Origin: a gamma proteobacterium L18
Lineage (GTDB): Bacteria > Pseudomonadota > Gammaproteobacteria > Pseudomonadales > Pseudomonadaceae
Direction of reading: 5' to 3'
NCBI GenBank assembly: GCA_000497835.1
Contig: KI547165.1
Coordinates: forward strand, 170,198-226,036
Length of the DNA: 55,839 nt
Numbering within the stretch: position 1 is the stretch's first letter; each line of letters begins with the position of its first letter. Positions 35,101 through 45,018 of the stretch are shown piece after piece. A program made the translations under genes and the position numbers. A model generated the notes under the pieces. The model had not been told where the DNA came from, ran no database searches, and saw only the letters and a list, made by a program, of their open reading frames with translations.

Positions 35101-38100
35101 ATGTGAGCAACGTCGAGCAGACCAGCTTCCCCTTCACCCTGCTGGTCAATCAAGGCGAGCAGTTGAGCTTGCATGCCAATTTTGATCGCAGTGCCTACAG
35201 CGACGCCACGGCTCGCGCGTTGCTGGAGCAACTGGCAACGCTAATGTCCGGTTTGATCGAGGACGCAGGCCGGCCAGTCGGCCAGCTTGGGACGCTTGAC
35301 CAGCAACAGCGTGAGGCAATCGTCGATGGTTTCAACCGGACGTGGTTCGACCAAGGTGCACAACTTCCCGTCCACCTTGCGTTCGAGCAACAGGTAGATC
35401 GAACGCCTGAGGCTGTCGCGCTGGTATTTGCCGACCAGGCGTTGACGTATCAGGCGCTGGATGAGCGTGCCAACGCGGTGGCTCATCAACTGATGGCTGC
35501 CGGAGTGGGGGCCGAGACGCTGGTCGGCGTGTGCGCCGAGCGCAGCGTGGAGATGGTGGTGGCACTGCTCGGTGTGCTCAAGGCCGGCGCTGCCTACGTG
35601 CCCTTGGATCCCGACTACCCCAGTGATCGTCTGGCCTATATGGTCGAGGACAGCGGTGTTGGGGTGGTCCTGTGTCAAGCTGCCCTGATCGATCGGCTGC
35701 CCCGTGAGCAGGCGGCTACCGGACTGATCCTGGAGAACGCCGGCGCAAGCCCGGTGCGTGCCCAGCGAACCTGGCAAGGGGAGCAAAGCCTCGCTTACAT
35801 GATTTATACCTCCGGCTCCACAGGGCGACCCAAGGGCGCTGCGAATCGCCACGTAGCCTTGAGCAACCGTATCGCCTGGATGCAACGAGCTTATTCGCTG
35901 GGAGCTCAGGATGTGGTACTGCAGAAGACACCCTTCAGCTTCGACGTTTCGGTCTGGGAGTTTTTCTGGCCGCTGACCACTGGCGCTCGCCTGGTGATGG
36001 CGGGGCCGGGTGATCATCGAGATCCAGCGCGGCTGATCGAGCTTATCGTGCAGCATCAGGTATCCACCTTGCATTTTGTGCCTTCGATGCTCCAGGTGTT
36101 TCTCCAGGATGGTCAGGTAGGCCGATGCCGCTCATTGTCGAGGATATTCTGCAGCGGGGAAGCGCTTGCCTCCAATACCCAGAATGCGCTGTTCACCGCC
36201 TTGCCGGGTGCCGCTTTGTACAACTTGTATGGCCCCACCGAGGCGGCGATCGATGTCACGCAGTGGACCTGTCGTGACGATGGTCGCGACGGAGTACCCA
36301 TCGGATGGCCAATCGACAATATTGCCTGTCACATCCTTGATGACTGCCTGGAGCCGGTGCCGGTTGGGGTCAGGGGCGAGCTGTACCTGGCAGGCACCGG
36401 CCTTGGCCGCGGCTACCATCGTCGTCCCGGCCTGACCGCCGAGCGTTTTCCTGCCAGCCCGTTCCAGGCAGGGGAGCGGTTGTACCGCACGGGTGATCTG
36501 GCTTGTTATCGGCCCGATGGCGCTATCGAGTATCTGGGGCGCATCGACCATCAGGTAAAGTTGCGTGGTTTGCGCATCGAACTGGGTGAGGTAGAGGCGC
36601 GCCTGCTTGAACACCCCCTTGTCCAGGAGGCCACCGTTCAAGCTGTCGACGGACGATTCCTGGCCGCTTGGCTGGTGCTTGCGCAGGACACCAATGGCGA
36701 TGACACCTGGCAGGCAGAGCTGACCCACTGGTTGAGTGATCAGTTGCCTGAGTACATGGTGCCTACCCATTGGCAAGAGCTTGAGCGCATGCCCCTGAGC
36801 CCCAATGGCAAGCTGGACCGCAAGGCGCTGCCGACCATTGAACACCGCAAGGGCGACGCTGACAGTGCGCCTTTACAGGGCGAACGTGAGCATGCGCTGG
36901 CCGCCATCTTCGCGCAGTTGTTGAGGGTGGGCGAGGTCGGGGCGCTGGACAACTTCTTTGAATTGGGCGGTGATTCCATCGTCTCTATCCAGTTGGTGGC
37001 ACGCGCACGTCAGCAGGGCATCGAGATTACGCCCAAGGACGTGTTCCAGTACCCCACCCTTCGCGCCCTCGCCGCGCAGAGTGAAACCTGTGTGACGGTT
37101 GCCAGCCTGGACGAAGGCGAACGCCCCTCGCATGGCTTGACCCCTCAGCAGATCAGCAGGCTGCCGGTGGCAGCGGACCGTCTGATGGAGGTTTACCCGC
37201 TTTCCCCCATGCAACAGGGAATGTTGTTCCAGAGCCTGAACAGCCAAGGCTCCAATGTGTACGTCAACCAGTTGAGCATCAGCGTAAAAGGCCTGGATGC
37301 CGAGCGTTTCACCCAGGCCGTTGAGCAGGCTTGCGCACGGCATACCATCCTGCGTACCGGCTTCACCTGGCAGGACTTGCCCGAGCCTGTGCAGTTTGTA
37401 GTGGACCGAATCGCAAGCCCCGTCACTGTGCTGGATTGGCGTGAGGAGCAAGACATCCAGGCGCGCCTGCAAGCGTATGTGGCAGACCAGCGATCGCAAG
37501 GTCTCCAGCTGGATAAGCCTTCGTTGCAACACATTGTGTTGGTGCGTACTGGCCAGGACACTCACCAGTTGATCTGGACATACCATCACTTGCTGGTGGA
37601 CGGCTGGAGCCTGTCTCAGTTGATCGGTGAAGTGTTGACCAGCTATGCAGGGCGCGCTGTTGCGCCGAGCCGCCCCTATCGCGATTACATTGCCTGGCTG
37701 CAGCGCCAGGATGCCAAGGTGGGTGAGCAATTCTGGCGCGGGCAGGTTGCTGATATCGAGGAGCCTTGCCTGCTGGCCAATGCTGTTCCGATGCGCGAGC
37801 AGGGGCAGGGGCACGATGCGCTTTACAGTCGCCTGGACGCCGAGCACACCGGGCGATTGAAGGCGTTCGCCAGGGGGCAGCGCATTACCCTCAATACCCT
37901 GATTCAGGGAGCCTGGCTGGTGTTGTTGAGTCGCTACACCGGGCAACGAACAGTAACGTTCGGATCAACGGTGGCCGGTCGCTCACCGAGCCTGTCGGGC
38001 GCAGACAGGATTCTGGGGCTGTTTATCAATACCTTGCCGGTGGTGCATACGGTAGAGCCGACGCGGCGAGTAGGCGCCTGGTTGCGAGACCTGCAGGATC

Positions 38101-40967
38101 GCAATGTGCAAATGCGCGAGCATGAGTATGTTGCCCTGGCTGATATCCAGCGGTGGGCGGGGCTACCAGGCCGACCCTTGTTTGACAGCATCATCGTTTT
38201 CGAAAACCACCCCGTTGACCAGGCTTTGCGTGACTGGGACGACCCCTCGCTGGCGTTCGGGCCAAGCAGTGGAGCAGGGCTGACCGATTTCCCCATGGAC
38301 CTCATGGTGACGAACGAGGGTGACGAGTTGTGCATCGAGTACATGCATTTGCGCCGCCACTTCGCCTCCTCGACGGTTGCCAGCATTCGCGAGTCTATGG
38401 AATCGATCCTGGAAGGGCTGGTGATGGACGCCGAGGGCTGCCTGGGCAATATTCGACTGACGTCCCATGATGAGCTGTCGGTACCCGTGGTCGACGGCAG
38501 CGTGCCGTTGGTGCATGAGCGTATTCGCGCATGGGCGGCTCAGCATGGCCCGGCACCGGCGATCGTAGCCGCACAGCAAACTTTGACCTATCAAGCGTTG
38601 GATCAACGGGCAAATGCCCTGGCGCATCGCTTGGTGGCCGCAGGCGTCGGGCCTGAAGTGCGCGTAGCGGTGGGCCTTGCCCGTACGCCGGACATTCTGG
38701 TTGCGCTGTTGGCGGTGCTGAAAGCGGGCGGAGTCTACGTTCCCCTGGACTTGGGTTACCCGGCCGAACGCCTGGCCTATATTCTGACCGACTGCAATGC
38801 GCACGTGGTGCTGACCACCTCCGCGCAGCGCGCCCTGTTGCCGGTCCCGGATGAGGTTCGGTGCCTGACGCTGGACGGCATCATTCACCAGACCCGCGAG
38901 CAGGGACCACAGGTGGTGCTGAGCCCTGACAACCTGGCTTATGTCATTTATACCTCCGGTTCCACAGGGCAACCCAAAGGCGTTGCAGTGGCCCACGGCC
39001 CACTGGCCCGCCATTGTCAGGCCATTGGTGCGCTGTACGAGATGACCCCGCAGGATTGTGAGCTGCACTTCATGTCGTTTGCTTTCGATGGTGCCCAGGA
39101 GCGTTGGCTGGTGGCCCTGACCCATGGCGCGCGGATTCTGCTGCGCGATGACAGCCTGTGGACGGCGGAGCAGACCTGCGGCGCCATGCAAGCACATGGC
39201 GTGACGGTCGCCGCCTTCCCACCAGCGTACCTGCAGCAGATCACCGAGCACGCGGAGCACCATGGCGCCCCGCCGAGCATGCGTGTCTACTGCTTCGGTG
39301 GCGATGCTGTCCCTCAATCCACCTACGAGCGTGCACGCCGGGTGTTGGGCGCGCGCTACCTGATCAATGGCTACGGGCCTACCGAAACGGTCGTTACGCC
39401 TTTGTTGTGGAGGGCCGAGGCCAACCAGCCCTGTGACGCCGCCTATGCGCCTATTGGCCATGCCGTGGGGGCACGGAGCACGATCGTTCTCGATGAAAGC
39501 CTCAACCCGTCCCCTGCGGTATTGGGCGGCGAGTTGTACCTGGGCTCTTCACTGCTGGCCAGGGGGTACCTGCAACGCCCGGGCCTGACTGCTGAACGGT
39601 TCGTACCTGATCCCCTGGGCAGCGGCGCCCGGCTGTATCGAACCGGGGATCGTGTGCTCAAGGATGATCAGGGCACTTTCCATTACCTGGGACGCCTGGA
39701 CAATCAGGTCAAGTTGCGAGGTCTACGGATCGAACTGGGCGAGATCGAGGCCGCACTCAACGCTCACCCGGCGGTGCGGGAGGCCGTGGTGGTGGCGCGC
39801 GAAGTGGGCGGGGTCAAACGGCTGGTCGCCTATCTGGTCGCCGCCGATGGGCCGGTGGTTAACCAGCTCCACGAACCACTGCGTGACGCGTTGTTGGCAG
39901 CGTTGCCCGATTACATGGTGCCTTCGTTCTTCGAGGTACTGCCCGCATTGCCACTGACCCCCAACGGCAAAGTGGACAGGCGCAACTTGCCCGCCCCGGC
40001 GCTTGAACGCCCTCAAAGCCTGTACGTGGCCCCGCAAACACCGCTGCAGAGGCAGATGGCTGAGATCTGGCAAACAGTGCTGAAGGTGGACCGGGTCGGC
40101 ATCCACGACAGCTTCTTCGAGCTGGGCGGTGATTCGATCCTGAGCCTGCAGGTGATAGCCAGAAGTCGTCCCCTCAAATCCATGGGGCTTGAACTGCGAC
40201 TGCGGGACCTGATGCAGAAACCGACGATCGCGGCCCTGACCCAGGCGCCGGTGGCCGATGGTCCGGCTAATGCCGTGCTGGCGATGAATACCGCAGTGCA
40301 GGGGAGGGCGCCCGTATTCTGCGTACATGCCGGTTACGGGACGATATTTGACTACGAACCATTGGCCAGGCGGCTGAACGGAGAGCGCCAGGTGCTCGGC
40401 ATTCAGTCACGCATGCTGCTGGACCCCGCCTGGCGCGATGACGGCCTGCACGCCATGGCCCAGGACTATGTCGGCTTGTTGCGAGCGCTTCAACCGCAGG
40501 GGCCATACAGTCTGCTGGGCTGGTCCTTGGGCGCCACGCTGGCGGTGCTGATGACTGCCGAATTGGAGAAACAAGGCCAGCGCGTTGAGTTCCTGGGGTT
40601 GCTGGATGGTTATGTTCCCGGTGAGCAGGCGGTTGAGCGTGTACACGAGGATATCGCCCAGGACAGGCCTTCTGCTGCCCCCCCCGGGTTCAGTGACGAA
40701 GACTGGCAGCGCGGCCTTGAAACCGGCCGCTGCCTCAAACAGCTCGCGGCACAGCTTCAGGCTTGTCCTGCGGTCAAGACGAAGCCGCATTGCTGGTGGG
40801 TGGCAGGGCGTGAGGCGCAGCAGCGGCGCTTTCACCAACAGGTGGGCACGCCTGCCGCCCGCACAGGGTGGCTGGACTGTGGGCACTTCGATGTTCCGCA
40901 CGCCGATGCCGTGCTGACTGAAATCAGCGATCTGCTGTGCGCCACTGCCGCAGAACCGTCTCTTTAA
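26181..40967 (+). CDS. Pyoverdine terminal NRPS, four modules plus thioesterase (Asp-OHOrn-Ser-OHOrn predicted)
   Basis: 4928 residues. Order with marker residues: C (HH 182), A1 (653), T (Ser 1046), C (1229), A2 (1699), T (G-G-D-S, 2100), epimerase (2280), C (2745), A3 (3209), T (G-G-D-S, 3599), C (3802), A4 (4257), T (G-G-D-S, 4652), thioesterase (G-W-S-L-G-A, Ser 4782; D in L-L-D-G-Y; H in G-H-F-D-V-P-H). Pocket codes: A1 D-L-T-K-V-G-H-V-G (Asp); A2 D-G-E-G-S-G-G-V-T; A3 D-V-W-H-F-S-L-I-D (Ser); A4 D-G-E-A-C-G-G-V-T. A2 and A4 share F-D-G-A-x-E-R-W-L and probably load hydroxyornithine derivatives; lysine cannot be excluded. Module 3 has an epimerase-type carrier and a D-accepting-type C domain after it but no epimerase. 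Base composition is less GC-rich than pvdL. The thioesterase should release the peptide, possibly with cyclisation of the last residue. Confidence 0.95.
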   Translation: MLTENNVELVQRFIRLPLAQREVFYQRLQDKGMSLSRFPIPATRTQFDQIALSYAQERQWFLWRLHPESTAYHITTALRLRGCLNIQNLQHSLDTLVARHESLRTVFEQHGEQVFQRVVPGLVIDLQRADINAGSNDSGEGEVQSFIDGWAKVPFDLTQGPLARVCLLTLGEDDHVLVLVQHHIISDGASMKVIVDEWVRLYQSLNQGVDAALPPLAIQYADYAIWQRSWMEAGERRRQLDYWTRQLGNAQPVLELPLDHPRPMNSSTQGARLAFAIDQAVHDGLRELAQRNGVTLFMLLLASFQTLLHRYTGQDDIRVGVPIANRQRTDTQGVIGFFVNTQVLRAEFSCGLAFNQLVKQVGDTAQQAQAHQDLPFEQLVEALQPERSLGHTPLFQVLFNHQRGAKATDYSATGLDISPVELVADSAKFDLTLESFEDDTGLRGAFLYRTDLFERATIEQISRHWSRLLASIVRDPDQQVARIDLFTHAETSELLKGWNQWDPQALPAVHEMFARQVTRSPDEVALIAQASVLTYRQLENNVNALAIELKRRGVQPGHIVGVCANRDAELVIGILATLKTGAAYLPLDPELPTQRVDFMLQDASVSVVVGRQSPAGLAQFGTRWLGWTAQQDAAPLVFTAPPVATGQLAYVIYTSGTTGQPKGVAISHGALANYVTGVSAELEMGSIQSMAMASTPAADLGHTMFYGALCNGKALHLIDRDTTLDTQAFLRYLDTHEIDALKLVPSHLEALLGAADGSVKLARQCLVLGGETPSSALLQALERGAPGVQVINHYGPTETTVGVLVARLHAGQPPQLDRVLAGSRAVVVGTDLQLMPAGAAGELVIGGAGLAQGYLGRPGLTAERFVPDPFGEKTGARLYRTGDRVRGLPDSGFRYLERLDHQVKIRGFRVETREIVEALKAFASVRDAVVVDIPLAGAAQLFGYLVMNSETEACDEAAEQVRVSLKNSLPDYMVPVRLKCIERLPLTANGKLDRAALPVFEVEDVQAQYVEPINEVEQHIAAVWAQLLNVPRVGRHDNFFRLGGHSLLAMGVVARLRQQAGIEVPLRALFEAADLQSVARLAVMPVVPAHRIAPRTEQGPVPLSHAQQRQWFLWQLDPSSAAYNLPMALSLQGELDLDALAHAFSALITRHEALRTVFVQSGEEVVQHILPPSPFTVQVERLDGADESAVRGWVEAVLGESFDLVQGPLIRCKVLQRSATEHVIALCLHHIVADGASMPILIRELLHFYAEALGEDVSPPAPLPIQYADYALWQRQRMAGQEGRDQLEYWLKQLEGEQPVIQLPYDRPRTAVQSTAGATLRRTLDDQTAVRLKAFAEQHQLTVFMVLLASFNLTLYRYSGQADLRVGIPMANRDRVETEGLIGFFVNTQVIRTLMDGQQSVAELMGAVRETVLQAQEHPDLPFESLVDALAPQRSLSHNPLFQVMFNHQAASVEGGVIHEAAGLRVKPVSWGNATTHFDLSLSTHEHQGQLRAAFGYSTSLFDAPTIERFAAHWEAVLKAMIASPAARLCEVQMPGGEQILLGAADRVHYVPVHELIRAQAERRPQATAIIAGDTRLTYRQLDRQANHLAHRLQALGAGPDQLVAVALPRTANALVGFLAVLKAGAGYVPMDLGYPPERLKHMLKDSGAMLLLSERSHQPLLPSIEGLETLWLDDLGSQEGLEPAPVDVQAQNLAYVIYTSGSTGLPKGVAVSHGAIAMHCQATAGWYEMTELDCELHFLSFAFDGAHERWLSTCIQGGRLLLRDDELWSPQHTYEQLRIHEVTMAGFPPAYLQQLAAYAEQVGNPPPVRLYSYGGDAMPKAGFAQVQDSLRPALMINGYGPTEAVVTPMVWKTGPDDRCDAMYAPIGQCVGERHAVVMDGDLCVKPENTVGELYLGGEGLARGYLNRPALTAERFVPDPFGDAGTRLYRTGDLVKSRGGCTEYLGRADHQIKVRGFRIEPGEVESRLASLPVVREAVVCAQAGASGAQLVAYVIPVSLEAIDDEDRAAQLRDSLRSGLRAHLPDYMVPSFFVFLSQWPVTPNGKLDRRALPEADPRQNQQAHEAAAGPVEQALSDIWSSVLSLPSVGVRDNFFEIGGDSIVSIQVVSRARQAGIHITPKDLFQHQTVRALAAVATLSDIRQVAGREAVEGPLPMLPIQRLFFGREMGLRDHWNQSVLLQADEIVDLDRLTQAVTAVVRHHDALRTRFTHTDNGWEASIASAAQADAQQMVWSVALEDETQWALLCDRAQRSLSLTQGPLLRAVLARCPRGEQRLLLIAHHAVIDGVSWRIVLQDLQQAYSRGEAGGTLPARTSSVKAWAERLEQYACTTAATDQVAYWTQQLQGVSECFGDANGQASLLNRDAVKTSVRLTQADTRRLLQEAPAAYRTRINDLLLTALVVALRGECAGDSLPVLLEGHGREALWDDLDLTRTVGWLTSIYPVRLSAFDDLAATICGVKEQLRGVPDNGLSFGVLRETAHQEVRDRLGSPLPRVTFNYLGQLDSSVEGTDNLFRPAPWGTGNDQNDDAALGNWLTINAQVFNGELSLSWTFSRDMFTTDHIQRLANGYVDALKHIIEHCCDPTHQGLTPSDVALCNFSQADLDELGLAARDVQDVYPLSPMQHGMLFHAVFEPESLDYINQLRMDVTGLDVSRFIESWQRAVADHDILRTGFIWRAAQPVQVVYKRTVLPVEVLDWRALESTPTMLDELAREQRQQGFDLQQAPLLRIMLVHTVTGRHHLIYTCHHLLMDGWSNSQLLAQVLQRYSGKVVQPPVGRYHDYIAWLQDQDANANAAYWKQQLVGLAEPTLLAQAMRLHPDERGAGHGDVYLDLDRACTERLVVGARECKVTLNTLVQAAWALLLQRFSGHDCVVFGATVAGRPADLVGIEQQIGLFINTLAVVTTAKADERAGDWLQRLQAHNVGLREHEHTRLADVQRWANSPGNPLFDTLLVFENYPVAQALQEKAPAGLGFENVSNVEQTSFPFTLLVNQGEQLSLHANFDRSAYSDATARALLEQLATLMSGLIEDAGRPVGQLGTLDQQQREAIVDGFNRTWFDQGAQLPVHLAFEQQVDRTPEAVALVFADQALTYQALDERANAVAHQLMAAGVGAETLVGVCAERSVEMVVALLGVLKAGAAYVPLDPDYPSDRLAYMVEDSGVGVVLCQAALIDRLPREQAATGLILENAGASPVRAQRTWQGEQSLAYMIYTSGSTGRPKGAANRHVALSNRIAWMQRAYSLGAQDVVLQKTPFSFDVSVWEFFWPLTTGARLVMAGPGDHRDPARLIELIVQHQVSTLHFVPSMLQVFLQDGQVGRCRSLSRIFCSGEALASNTQNALFTALPGAALYNLYGPTEAAIDVTQWTCRDDGRDGVPIGWPIDNIACHILDDCLEPVPVGVRGELYLAGTGLGRGYHRRPGLTAERFPASPFQAGERLYRTGDLACYRPDGAIEYLGRIDHQVKLRGLRIELGEVEARLLEHPLVQEATVQAVDGRFLAAWLVLAQDTNGDDTWQAELTHWLSDQLPEYMVPTHWQELERMPLSPNGKLDRKALPTIEHRKGDADSAPLQGEREHALAAIFAQLLRVGEVGALDNFFELGGDSIVSIQLVARARQQGIEITPKDVFQYPTLRALAAQSETCVTVASLDEGERPSHGLTPQQISRLPVAADRLMEVYPLSPMQQGMLFQSLNSQGSNVYVNQLSISVKGLDAERFTQAVEQACARHTILRTGFTWQDLPEPVQFVVDRIASPVTVLDWREEQDIQARLQAYVADQRSQGLQLDKPSLQHIVLVRTGQDTHQLIWTYHHLLVDGWSLSQLIGEVLTSYAGRAVAPSRPYRDYIAWLQRQDAKVGEQFWRGQVADIEEPCLLANAVPMREQGQGHDALYSRLDAEHTGRLKAFARGQRITLNTLIQGAWLVLLSRYTGQRTVTFGSTVAGRSPSLSGADRILGLFINTLPVVHTVEPTRRVGAWLRDLQDRNVQMREHEYVALADIQRWAGLPGRPLFDSIIVFENHPVDQALRDWDDPSLAFGPSSGAGLTDFPMDLMVTNEGDELCIEYMHLRRHFASSTVASIRESMESILEGLVMDAEGCLGNIRLTSHDELSVPVVDGSVPLVHERIRAWAAQHGPAPAIVAAQQTLTYQALDQRANALAHRLVAAGVGPEVRVAVGLARTPDILVALLAVLKAGGVYVPLDLGYPAERLAYILTDCNAHVVLTTSAQRALLPVPDEVRCLTLDGIIHQTREQGPQVVLSPDNLAYVIYTSGSTGQPKGVAVAHGPLARHCQAIGALYEMTPQDCELHFMSFAFDGAQERWLVALTHGARILLRDDSLWTAEQTCGAMQAHGVTVAAFPPAYLQQITEHAEHHGAPPSMRVYCFGGDAVPQSTYERARRVLGARYLINGYGPTETVVTPLLWRAEANQPCDAAYAPIGHAVGARSTIVLDESLNPSPAVLGGELYLGSSLLARGYLQRPGLTAERFVPDPLGSGARLYRTGDRVLKDDQGTFHYLGRLDNQVKLRGLRIELGEIEAALNAHPAVREAVVVAREVGGVKRLVAYLVAADGPVVNQLHEPLRDALLAALPDYMVPSFFEVLPALPLTPNGKVDRRNLPAPALERPQSLYVAPQTPLQRQMAEIWQTVLKVDRVGIHDSFFELGGDSILSLQVIARSRPLKSMGLELRLRDLMQKPTIAALTQAPVADGPANAVLAMNTAVQGRAPVFCVHAGYGTIFDYEPLARRLNGERQVLGIQSRMLLDPAWRDDGLHAMAQDYVGLLRALQPQGPYSLLGWSLGATLAVLMTAELEKQGQRVEFLGLLDGYVPGEQAVERVHEDIAQDRPSAAPPGFSDEDWQRGLETGRCLKQLAAQLQACPAVKTKPHCWWVAGREAQQRRFHQQVGTPAARTGWLDCGHFDVPHADAVLTEISDLLCATAAEPSL

Positions 40968-40973
40968 TCCACT

Positions 40974-40998
40974 GGGGCGGCTCTCGGCCGCCCCTTTT
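40974..40998 (+). terminator. Rho-independent terminator after NRPS 3
   Basis: Stem GGGGCGGC (40974-40981) with GCCGCCCC (40987-40994), 5-base loop, then TTTT. It starts 7 bases after the synthetase stop and ends 20 bases before the next ATG, so the hydrolase would be expressed mainly by read-through. Confidence 0.75.
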
Positions 40999-41018
40999 AC
41001 AGGTTGGAGTTTTTGAAC

Positions 41019-41996
41019 ATGTCGTTGAATCCAGATCTAGAGGCTTACCTTGACCTGGTGGGCGCCGGGCGAAGCGCCGGCAACCGTCGCGGTATGCATG
41101 ACATGACGCCCGAGCAGGCTCGGGAGCAGTTTGATCAGTCCTCGCAACTCATGAACCTGGACGAGATCTCGGTGGACCAGGTTCGGGACTTTCCCATCAG
41201 CGCGCGCGATGGCCACGCACTGCCCGCACGGCTATACGTGCCTGACGCTGATTCGCATGCGCGTGGCGCGCTCCTGTACTTTCATGGTGGCGGCTATGTC
41301 GTGGGCAGTCTCGACTCTCACGACGGTTTGTGCCGGCGCCTGTCTGCCGAGTCTGGTGTGACAGTGTTGTCGGTGTCCTACCGCCTGGCGCCTGAGTGGC
41401 GTTTCCCCACTGCCTTCCAGGACGCTCAGGATGCCTGGGCGTGGTTGCAGGATCACTGTGCAGAATTGGGGCTTGACCCAGGGCGGCTCGCCGTGGGCGG
41501 GGACAGCGTGGGAGCGAGCCTTGCGTGTGCGCTGGCCACCGACATTGCCTCGCGGGGCGCCCAAGAACCTGCCCCTTGCTTGCAGCTACTGCTTTACCCA
41601 GTGACGGATGCCAGTTGTACTCGAGCGTCGCACGATGCTTTTGCCACCGGGTATCTGCTTGAGAAAGACACGCTCGAGTGGTTTTACCAACTCTACCAAC
41701 GCACGCCTGAGGATCGCTTGGACCCTCGTTTTTCTCCCCTGTTCGGGAAGGTCGCCTCGCACGTCGCTCCCGCGTGGCTTCTGCTTGCGCAGTACGATCC
41801 GTTGCTGGATGAGGGGCTGGCGTTGGCCACGCACCTGCAGGCGAGCAAGGTCGAGGTGCAAGTGCAGGTGGTTGAGGGCATGACGCATGATTTCATGCGC
41901 ATGGAGGCCGTGGTCGAAGAGGTGGCGCTGATTCAGCGTTCGCTGGCCCGCAGGCTTGGGCAATACCTGAGCGCAGAGCAGGCCTTCGCGGACTGA
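41019..41996 (+). CDS. Alpha/beta hydrolase, HSL (hormone-sensitive lipase-like) family
   Basis: 325 residues. H-G-G-G oxyanion motif (about 89-92), nucleophile elbow G-D-S-V-G-A (Ser about 163; the family usually has G-D-S-A-G), an aspartate in Q-Y-D-P-L-L-D-E-G, and the histidine in G-M-T-H-D-F-M. This is a cytoplasmic carboxylester hydrolase or esterase by family. No signal peptide. It is sandwiched between the terminal synthetase and the receptor gene, with TTGGAG 9 bases before the ATG; a TTG 5 codons earlier (41004) is in frame but lacks a ribosome site. No iron-starvation box precedes it. A role in pyoverdine editing or ferric-pyoverdine hydrolysis is possible but only inferred from position. 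Confidence 0.85.
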   Translation: MSLNPDLEAYLDLVGAGRSAGNRRGMHDMTPEQAREQFDQSSQLMNLDEISVDQVRDFPISARDGHALPARLYVPDADSHARGALLYFHGGGYVVGSLDSHDGLCRRLSAESGVTVLSVSYRLAPEWRFPTAFQDAQDAWAWLQDHCAELGLDPGRLAVGGDSVGASLACALATDIASRGAQEPAPCLQLLLYPVTDASCTRASHDAFATGYLLEKDTLEWFYQLYQRTPEDRLDPRFSPLFGKVASHVAPAWLLLAQYDPLLDEGLALATHLQASKVEVQVQVVEGMTHDFMRMEAVVEEVALIQRSLARRLGQYLSAEQAFAD

Positions 41997-42215
41997 CAAT
42001 GAGTATGGTGGGGCACGCCAGACTCGGACACGGTTGCTGCCCCGCTTGACCAAAGCTGTCTTGCGGGCCTAACCGGTCCGGAAAACCTCGTAGCTGCCAC
42101 TGTCTTGAAGTCGAGACGGCTTTGGCGCGGCCTGAAAACCCTATCGGCGACGGCCGGGCTGCGCAGGCCCATGTTCCGACATTCATCCGCAACCGACATT
42201 TTCACCCAATCCCCT

Positions 42216-42238
42216 TAATTTTGAACGCCGAGGATCGT
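42216..42238 (+). promoter_or_regulatory. Imperfect iron-starvation box before fpvA
   Basis: TAATT at 42216-42220 and CGT at 42236-42238, but only 15 bases apart; shifting by one base gives TTAAT with 16. It is weaker than the other boxes and may be read by a related sigma factor (FpvI type) or be inactive. Confidence 0.4.
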
Positions 42239-42269
42239 AATAGGTGCGTGCGTGCGATACCACAGTAAA

Positions 42270-42284
42270 TGAGAAGTATTAGCG
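42270..42284 (+). promoter_or_regulatory. Possible Fur site before fpvA
   Basis: The 15 bases match 10 of 15 positions of the inverted 7-1-7 Fur motif (TGATAATNATTATCA) by eye. It sits 30 bases before the receptor ATG, where iron-dependent repression would be expected. Confidence 0.3.
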
Positions 42285-42313
42285 CTCTATAAATCCTGCC
42301 AAGAGAGATAGAA

Positions 42314-44764
42314 ATGCCAACCTTCACTTCCAGCAACGCTGCGCTCAAGGCTTTCATGCTGCGCCAGACGTTGACCCTGCCTTTTCGCCTGTCAGCATTG
42401 AGCGTGGGGCTCATGCTGTGCTCGGTCCCACTGGCGCAGGCTCAAGAGCAGACCTTTAATATCCCCGCGCAAACGATGAGCGCTGCGCTCCAGGCGTTTG
42501 GTGCGCAGGCCAATGTGCAAGTGCTGTATTCAGTCACTGACGTACAGGGCCTGAGGAGCACCGCCGTGCGCGGTGCCATGCCCGCTGACGTGGCCATTGC
42601 CACCATGCTGGGCGGCACAGGGCTGCGCTACACGTTGCAAGGACAGACCCTCACGGTGCATATCGCCGATGACGGCCAAGGCGCGGTCAATCTGGACAGC
42701 ACCTCGGTGCGCAGTACCGAACTGGGGGCTACGACCGAGGGGAGCGGCTCGTATACCACAGGCTCGACCAGCACCGCGACGAAAATGGCCATGAGCCTGC
42801 GGGAGACGCCACAATCGGTCACGGTAGTCACCCGGCAGAAAATGGATGACGAAAATCTGCAATCGCTGGACGACGTGGCGCGTACCACCACGGGCATTAC
42901 CTATACCAAGATCGGCACGGAACGATCCACGTATTACGCCCGTGGCTTCGAGATCAACGACCTGCAATTCGATGGCATACCCAGCAACATCTCGGAAAAC
43001 TACTCCATGGACGTCATGTCCACCTCAAACATGGCCATCTATGACCGTGTCGAAGTGGTACGGGGCGCCAATGGTCTGATGCAAGGGACAGGCAATCCAT
43101 CCGCAGCAATAAACCTGGTTCGCAAACGTCCCACTCGGGATTTCCAGTTGGGTGCGGAGCTGGGCGCAGGCTCCTGGGACAATTATCGTAGCCAGATCGA
43201 TGTCTCCGGGCCCCTGACGGACGACGGGCGCATCCGCGGTCGCGCGGTGGCCTACTACAATACGGCGAAAAGTTATCGTGACGGTGCTGGCAAGGACAAC
43301 CAGCTACTGTACCTGGTGGGTGAAGCTGACCTCGATGACTCCACGGTGTTGACCGTGGGCGCTACGGTCCAGCAGGATCGCAACGATGGGTATGACTGGG
43401 GAGGGTTGAACACCAAGGCTGATGGGTCGTTTTACCCGTTGTCGCGTTCCGCGTCGCTGGCAGGAAAGTGGGCCTACCTGGACAAGACCAACTACAACCT
43501 GTTTGCTGACGTCACCCACCACTTTCAAAATGATTGGAAGTTGACGTTTGCCGCCAACGGCATTTCTTCCGATGCCGATTTTCTCTCCTCCTACCCTGCA
43601 CGGGTGACCTCCAATACGTCGGGGAACGTCTACACGCTGCCCATCTCCAAGGTGAACTACGAAGACCGGCAGTACGGCCTGGACCTCTACGCCACGGGTC
43701 CCTTTTCGCTGTTTGGGCGTGTGCACCAGTTGATGCTGGGCGCCAACACCCGGCGTGATGCGTTCAACGCCGCTATCTACAAGGCGACCAACACCCCAAC
43801 CATCAACATCACCAATTTTGACTGGGCGTCGATTCCTGCGCCGATTGTCAATGACGCCAGCCGTGCGAACTACAACTACATTCGTGAGGAAAAAGGTGTT
43901 TACGGCGCGACTCGGCTCAGCCTGACGGATGAGCTCAATCTCATCCTGGGTGCTCGCGTCAGTTGGTCGGACTATCACGTCGACAGCCCTTCCACCACCG
44001 ACAGCTACTCGGAGAATCGACATGTCGTGCCGTATGCCGGCCTTGTCTATGACCTGAACGACAACCATACGCTGTATGCCAGCTACACCGAGATCTACAA
44101 GACGCAGAGCTATTTTGGCCTGGGTAACAAGCTGCTGGCGCCCATTGAGGGCGATAACTATGAAGTCGGTCTCAAGAGTGAGTATTTTGGCGGCCGCCTG
44201 AACACCTCATTCGCGGTTTTCCAGACCAACCTCAGCCATATGCCCGAAGCAATCGCGGGCGCCAGCACGTGCGGCGTGACGGGCACCAGCAGCTGTTACG
44301 AGGAGGGTGGCAAAGTGCGCAACCGTGGCTTCGAGGTCGAAGTATCGGGGCAGCCACTGGAGAACTGGAACGTCAGCGCCGGCTATACCTACAGCGATCC
44401 TGAGTACGTCGCCGGCAAGAACAAGGGCACTGATTACTACACGCGTATCCCTCGTCGACTGCTCAAGCTGGGCAGTGATTACAGATTGCCGGGGGATTTC
44501 AATCAGTGGCGTGTGGGGGGCGATGTGTTCATGCAGAGCAAGACCTATACCCAGGCCAGCACCTACACCATCAATCAAGGCGGGTATACGCTGCTCAACT
44601 TGCATGTGAACTATCAGATCGACAAGCAGTTCAGCGTGCAGTACAACCTCAACAACGCCCTGGACAAGGTCTACTACCAGACTCTGCCCACCTCCAACAA
44701 CTTTGGCGGATTGTTCTACGGCGACCCACGTAACTTTGCGGTCACACTGCGTTATCAATATTGA
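42314..44764 (+). CDS. fpvA: Ferripyoverdine TonB-dependent receptor (FpvA type) with signalling domain
   Basis: 816 residues. A signal peptide ends near A-Q-A-Q-E (about 44-48). Then comes a periplasmic signalling (STN) domain about 50-120, starting F-N-I-P-A-Q and including L-G-G-T-G-L-R-Y. A plug follows with E-T-P-Q-S-V-T-V-V-T and V-E-V-V-R-G-A-N-G-L-M-Q-G-T-G-N-P, then a 22-strand-type barrel ending in R-N-F-A-V-T-L-R-Y-Q-Y (terminal aromatic residue for outer membrane insertion). It imports the ferric form of the pyoverdine made here with TonB energy. The signalling domain implies control of an anti-sigma factor (FpvR type), not encoded in the window. Location directly after the peptide synthetases is the usual place for the cognate receptor. 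Confidence 0.93.
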   Translation: MPTFTSSNAALKAFMLRQTLTLPFRLSALSVGLMLCSVPLAQAQEQTFNIPAQTMSAALQAFGAQANVQVLYSVTDVQGLRSTAVRGAMPADVAIATMLGGTGLRYTLQGQTLTVHIADDGQGAVNLDSTSVRSTELGATTEGSGSYTTGSTSTATKMAMSLRETPQSVTVVTRQKMDDENLQSLDDVARTTTGITYTKIGTERSTYYARGFEINDLQFDGIPSNISENYSMDVMSTSNMAIYDRVEVVRGANGLMQGTGNPSAAINLVRKRPTRDFQLGAELGAGSWDNYRSQIDVSGPLTDDGRIRGRAVAYYNTAKSYRDGAGKDNQLLYLVGEADLDDSTVLTVGATVQQDRNDGYDWGGLNTKADGSFYPLSRSASLAGKWAYLDKTNYNLFADVTHHFQNDWKLTFAANGISSDADFLSSYPARVTSNTSGNVYTLPISKVNYEDRQYGLDLYATGPFSLFGRVHQLMLGANTRRDAFNAAIYKATNTPTINITNFDWASIPAPIVNDASRANYNYIREEKGVYGATRLSLTDELNLILGARVSWSDYHVDSPSTTDSYSENRHVVPYAGLVYDLNDNHTLYASYTEIYKTQSYFGLGNKLLAPIEGDNYEVGLKSEYFGGRLNTSFAVFQTNLSHMPEAIAGASTCGVTGTSSCYEEGGKVRNRGFEVEVSGQPLENWNVSAGYTYSDPEYVAGKNKGTDYYTRIPRRLLKLGSDYRLPGDFNQWRVGGDVFMQSKTYTQASTYTINQGGYTLLNLHVNYQIDKQFSVQYNLNNALDKVYYQTLPTSNNFGGLFYGDPRNFAVTLRYQY

Positions 44765-44782
44765 TCTGCAGGCAGACTCGAG

Positions 44783-44816
44783 AACCACCACAGGCGACCC
44801 CTCTGGTGGTTTTTTT
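44783..44816 (+). terminator. Rho-independent terminator after fpvA
   Basis: AACCACCA (44783-44790) pairs with TGGTGGTT (44804-44811) and the second arm runs into a T-tract to 44816. From here to 45018 I see no gene or clear site. Confidence 0.85.
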
Positions 44817-45018
44817 GTGCCTGGAACATGTACATCCCCCGCCAGCACCAGGTTGCATGGGCTGGCTTTCCCGTCCGGGCGCAAGCTGGTGCCCCACATA
44901 GACACAGGGCCTTGAACACGTCAGTGCCGGTAGGCGGGTAGGGGTATCAAGCAAGTGGATTTGTGCTACAGGGAGGGGAGGAGCAGGCCCGGGTCAGCGG
45001 GCCTGGAAGGGAAGGGGG

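Larger units (their letters stand above)
41997..42313. other. Intergenic region before the receptor gene
   Basis: 317 bases without a credible gene. The last 100 bases are AT-richer and hold candidate regulatory sites for the receptor (separate entries). I see no clear terminator for the hydrolase gene. Confidence 0.5.

Noticed and set aside
37080..37600. Dual condensation/epimerisation domain after the Ser module
   Set aside because: The start of the domain reads [12 protein letters not shown] rather than the F-H-H-L-x4-G-D element of dual domains.
26181..40967. Aspartate beta-hydroxylase giving hydroxy-Asp as an iron ligand
   Set aside because: No TauD/SyrP-like domain or separate gene is visible in the window, and two hydroxamates already complete the ligand set.
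42266..42292. TAAAT before fpvA as an iron-starvation box
   Set aside because: No CGT occurs 16 bases downstream; the nearby weaker TAATT/CGT pair is the better candidate.
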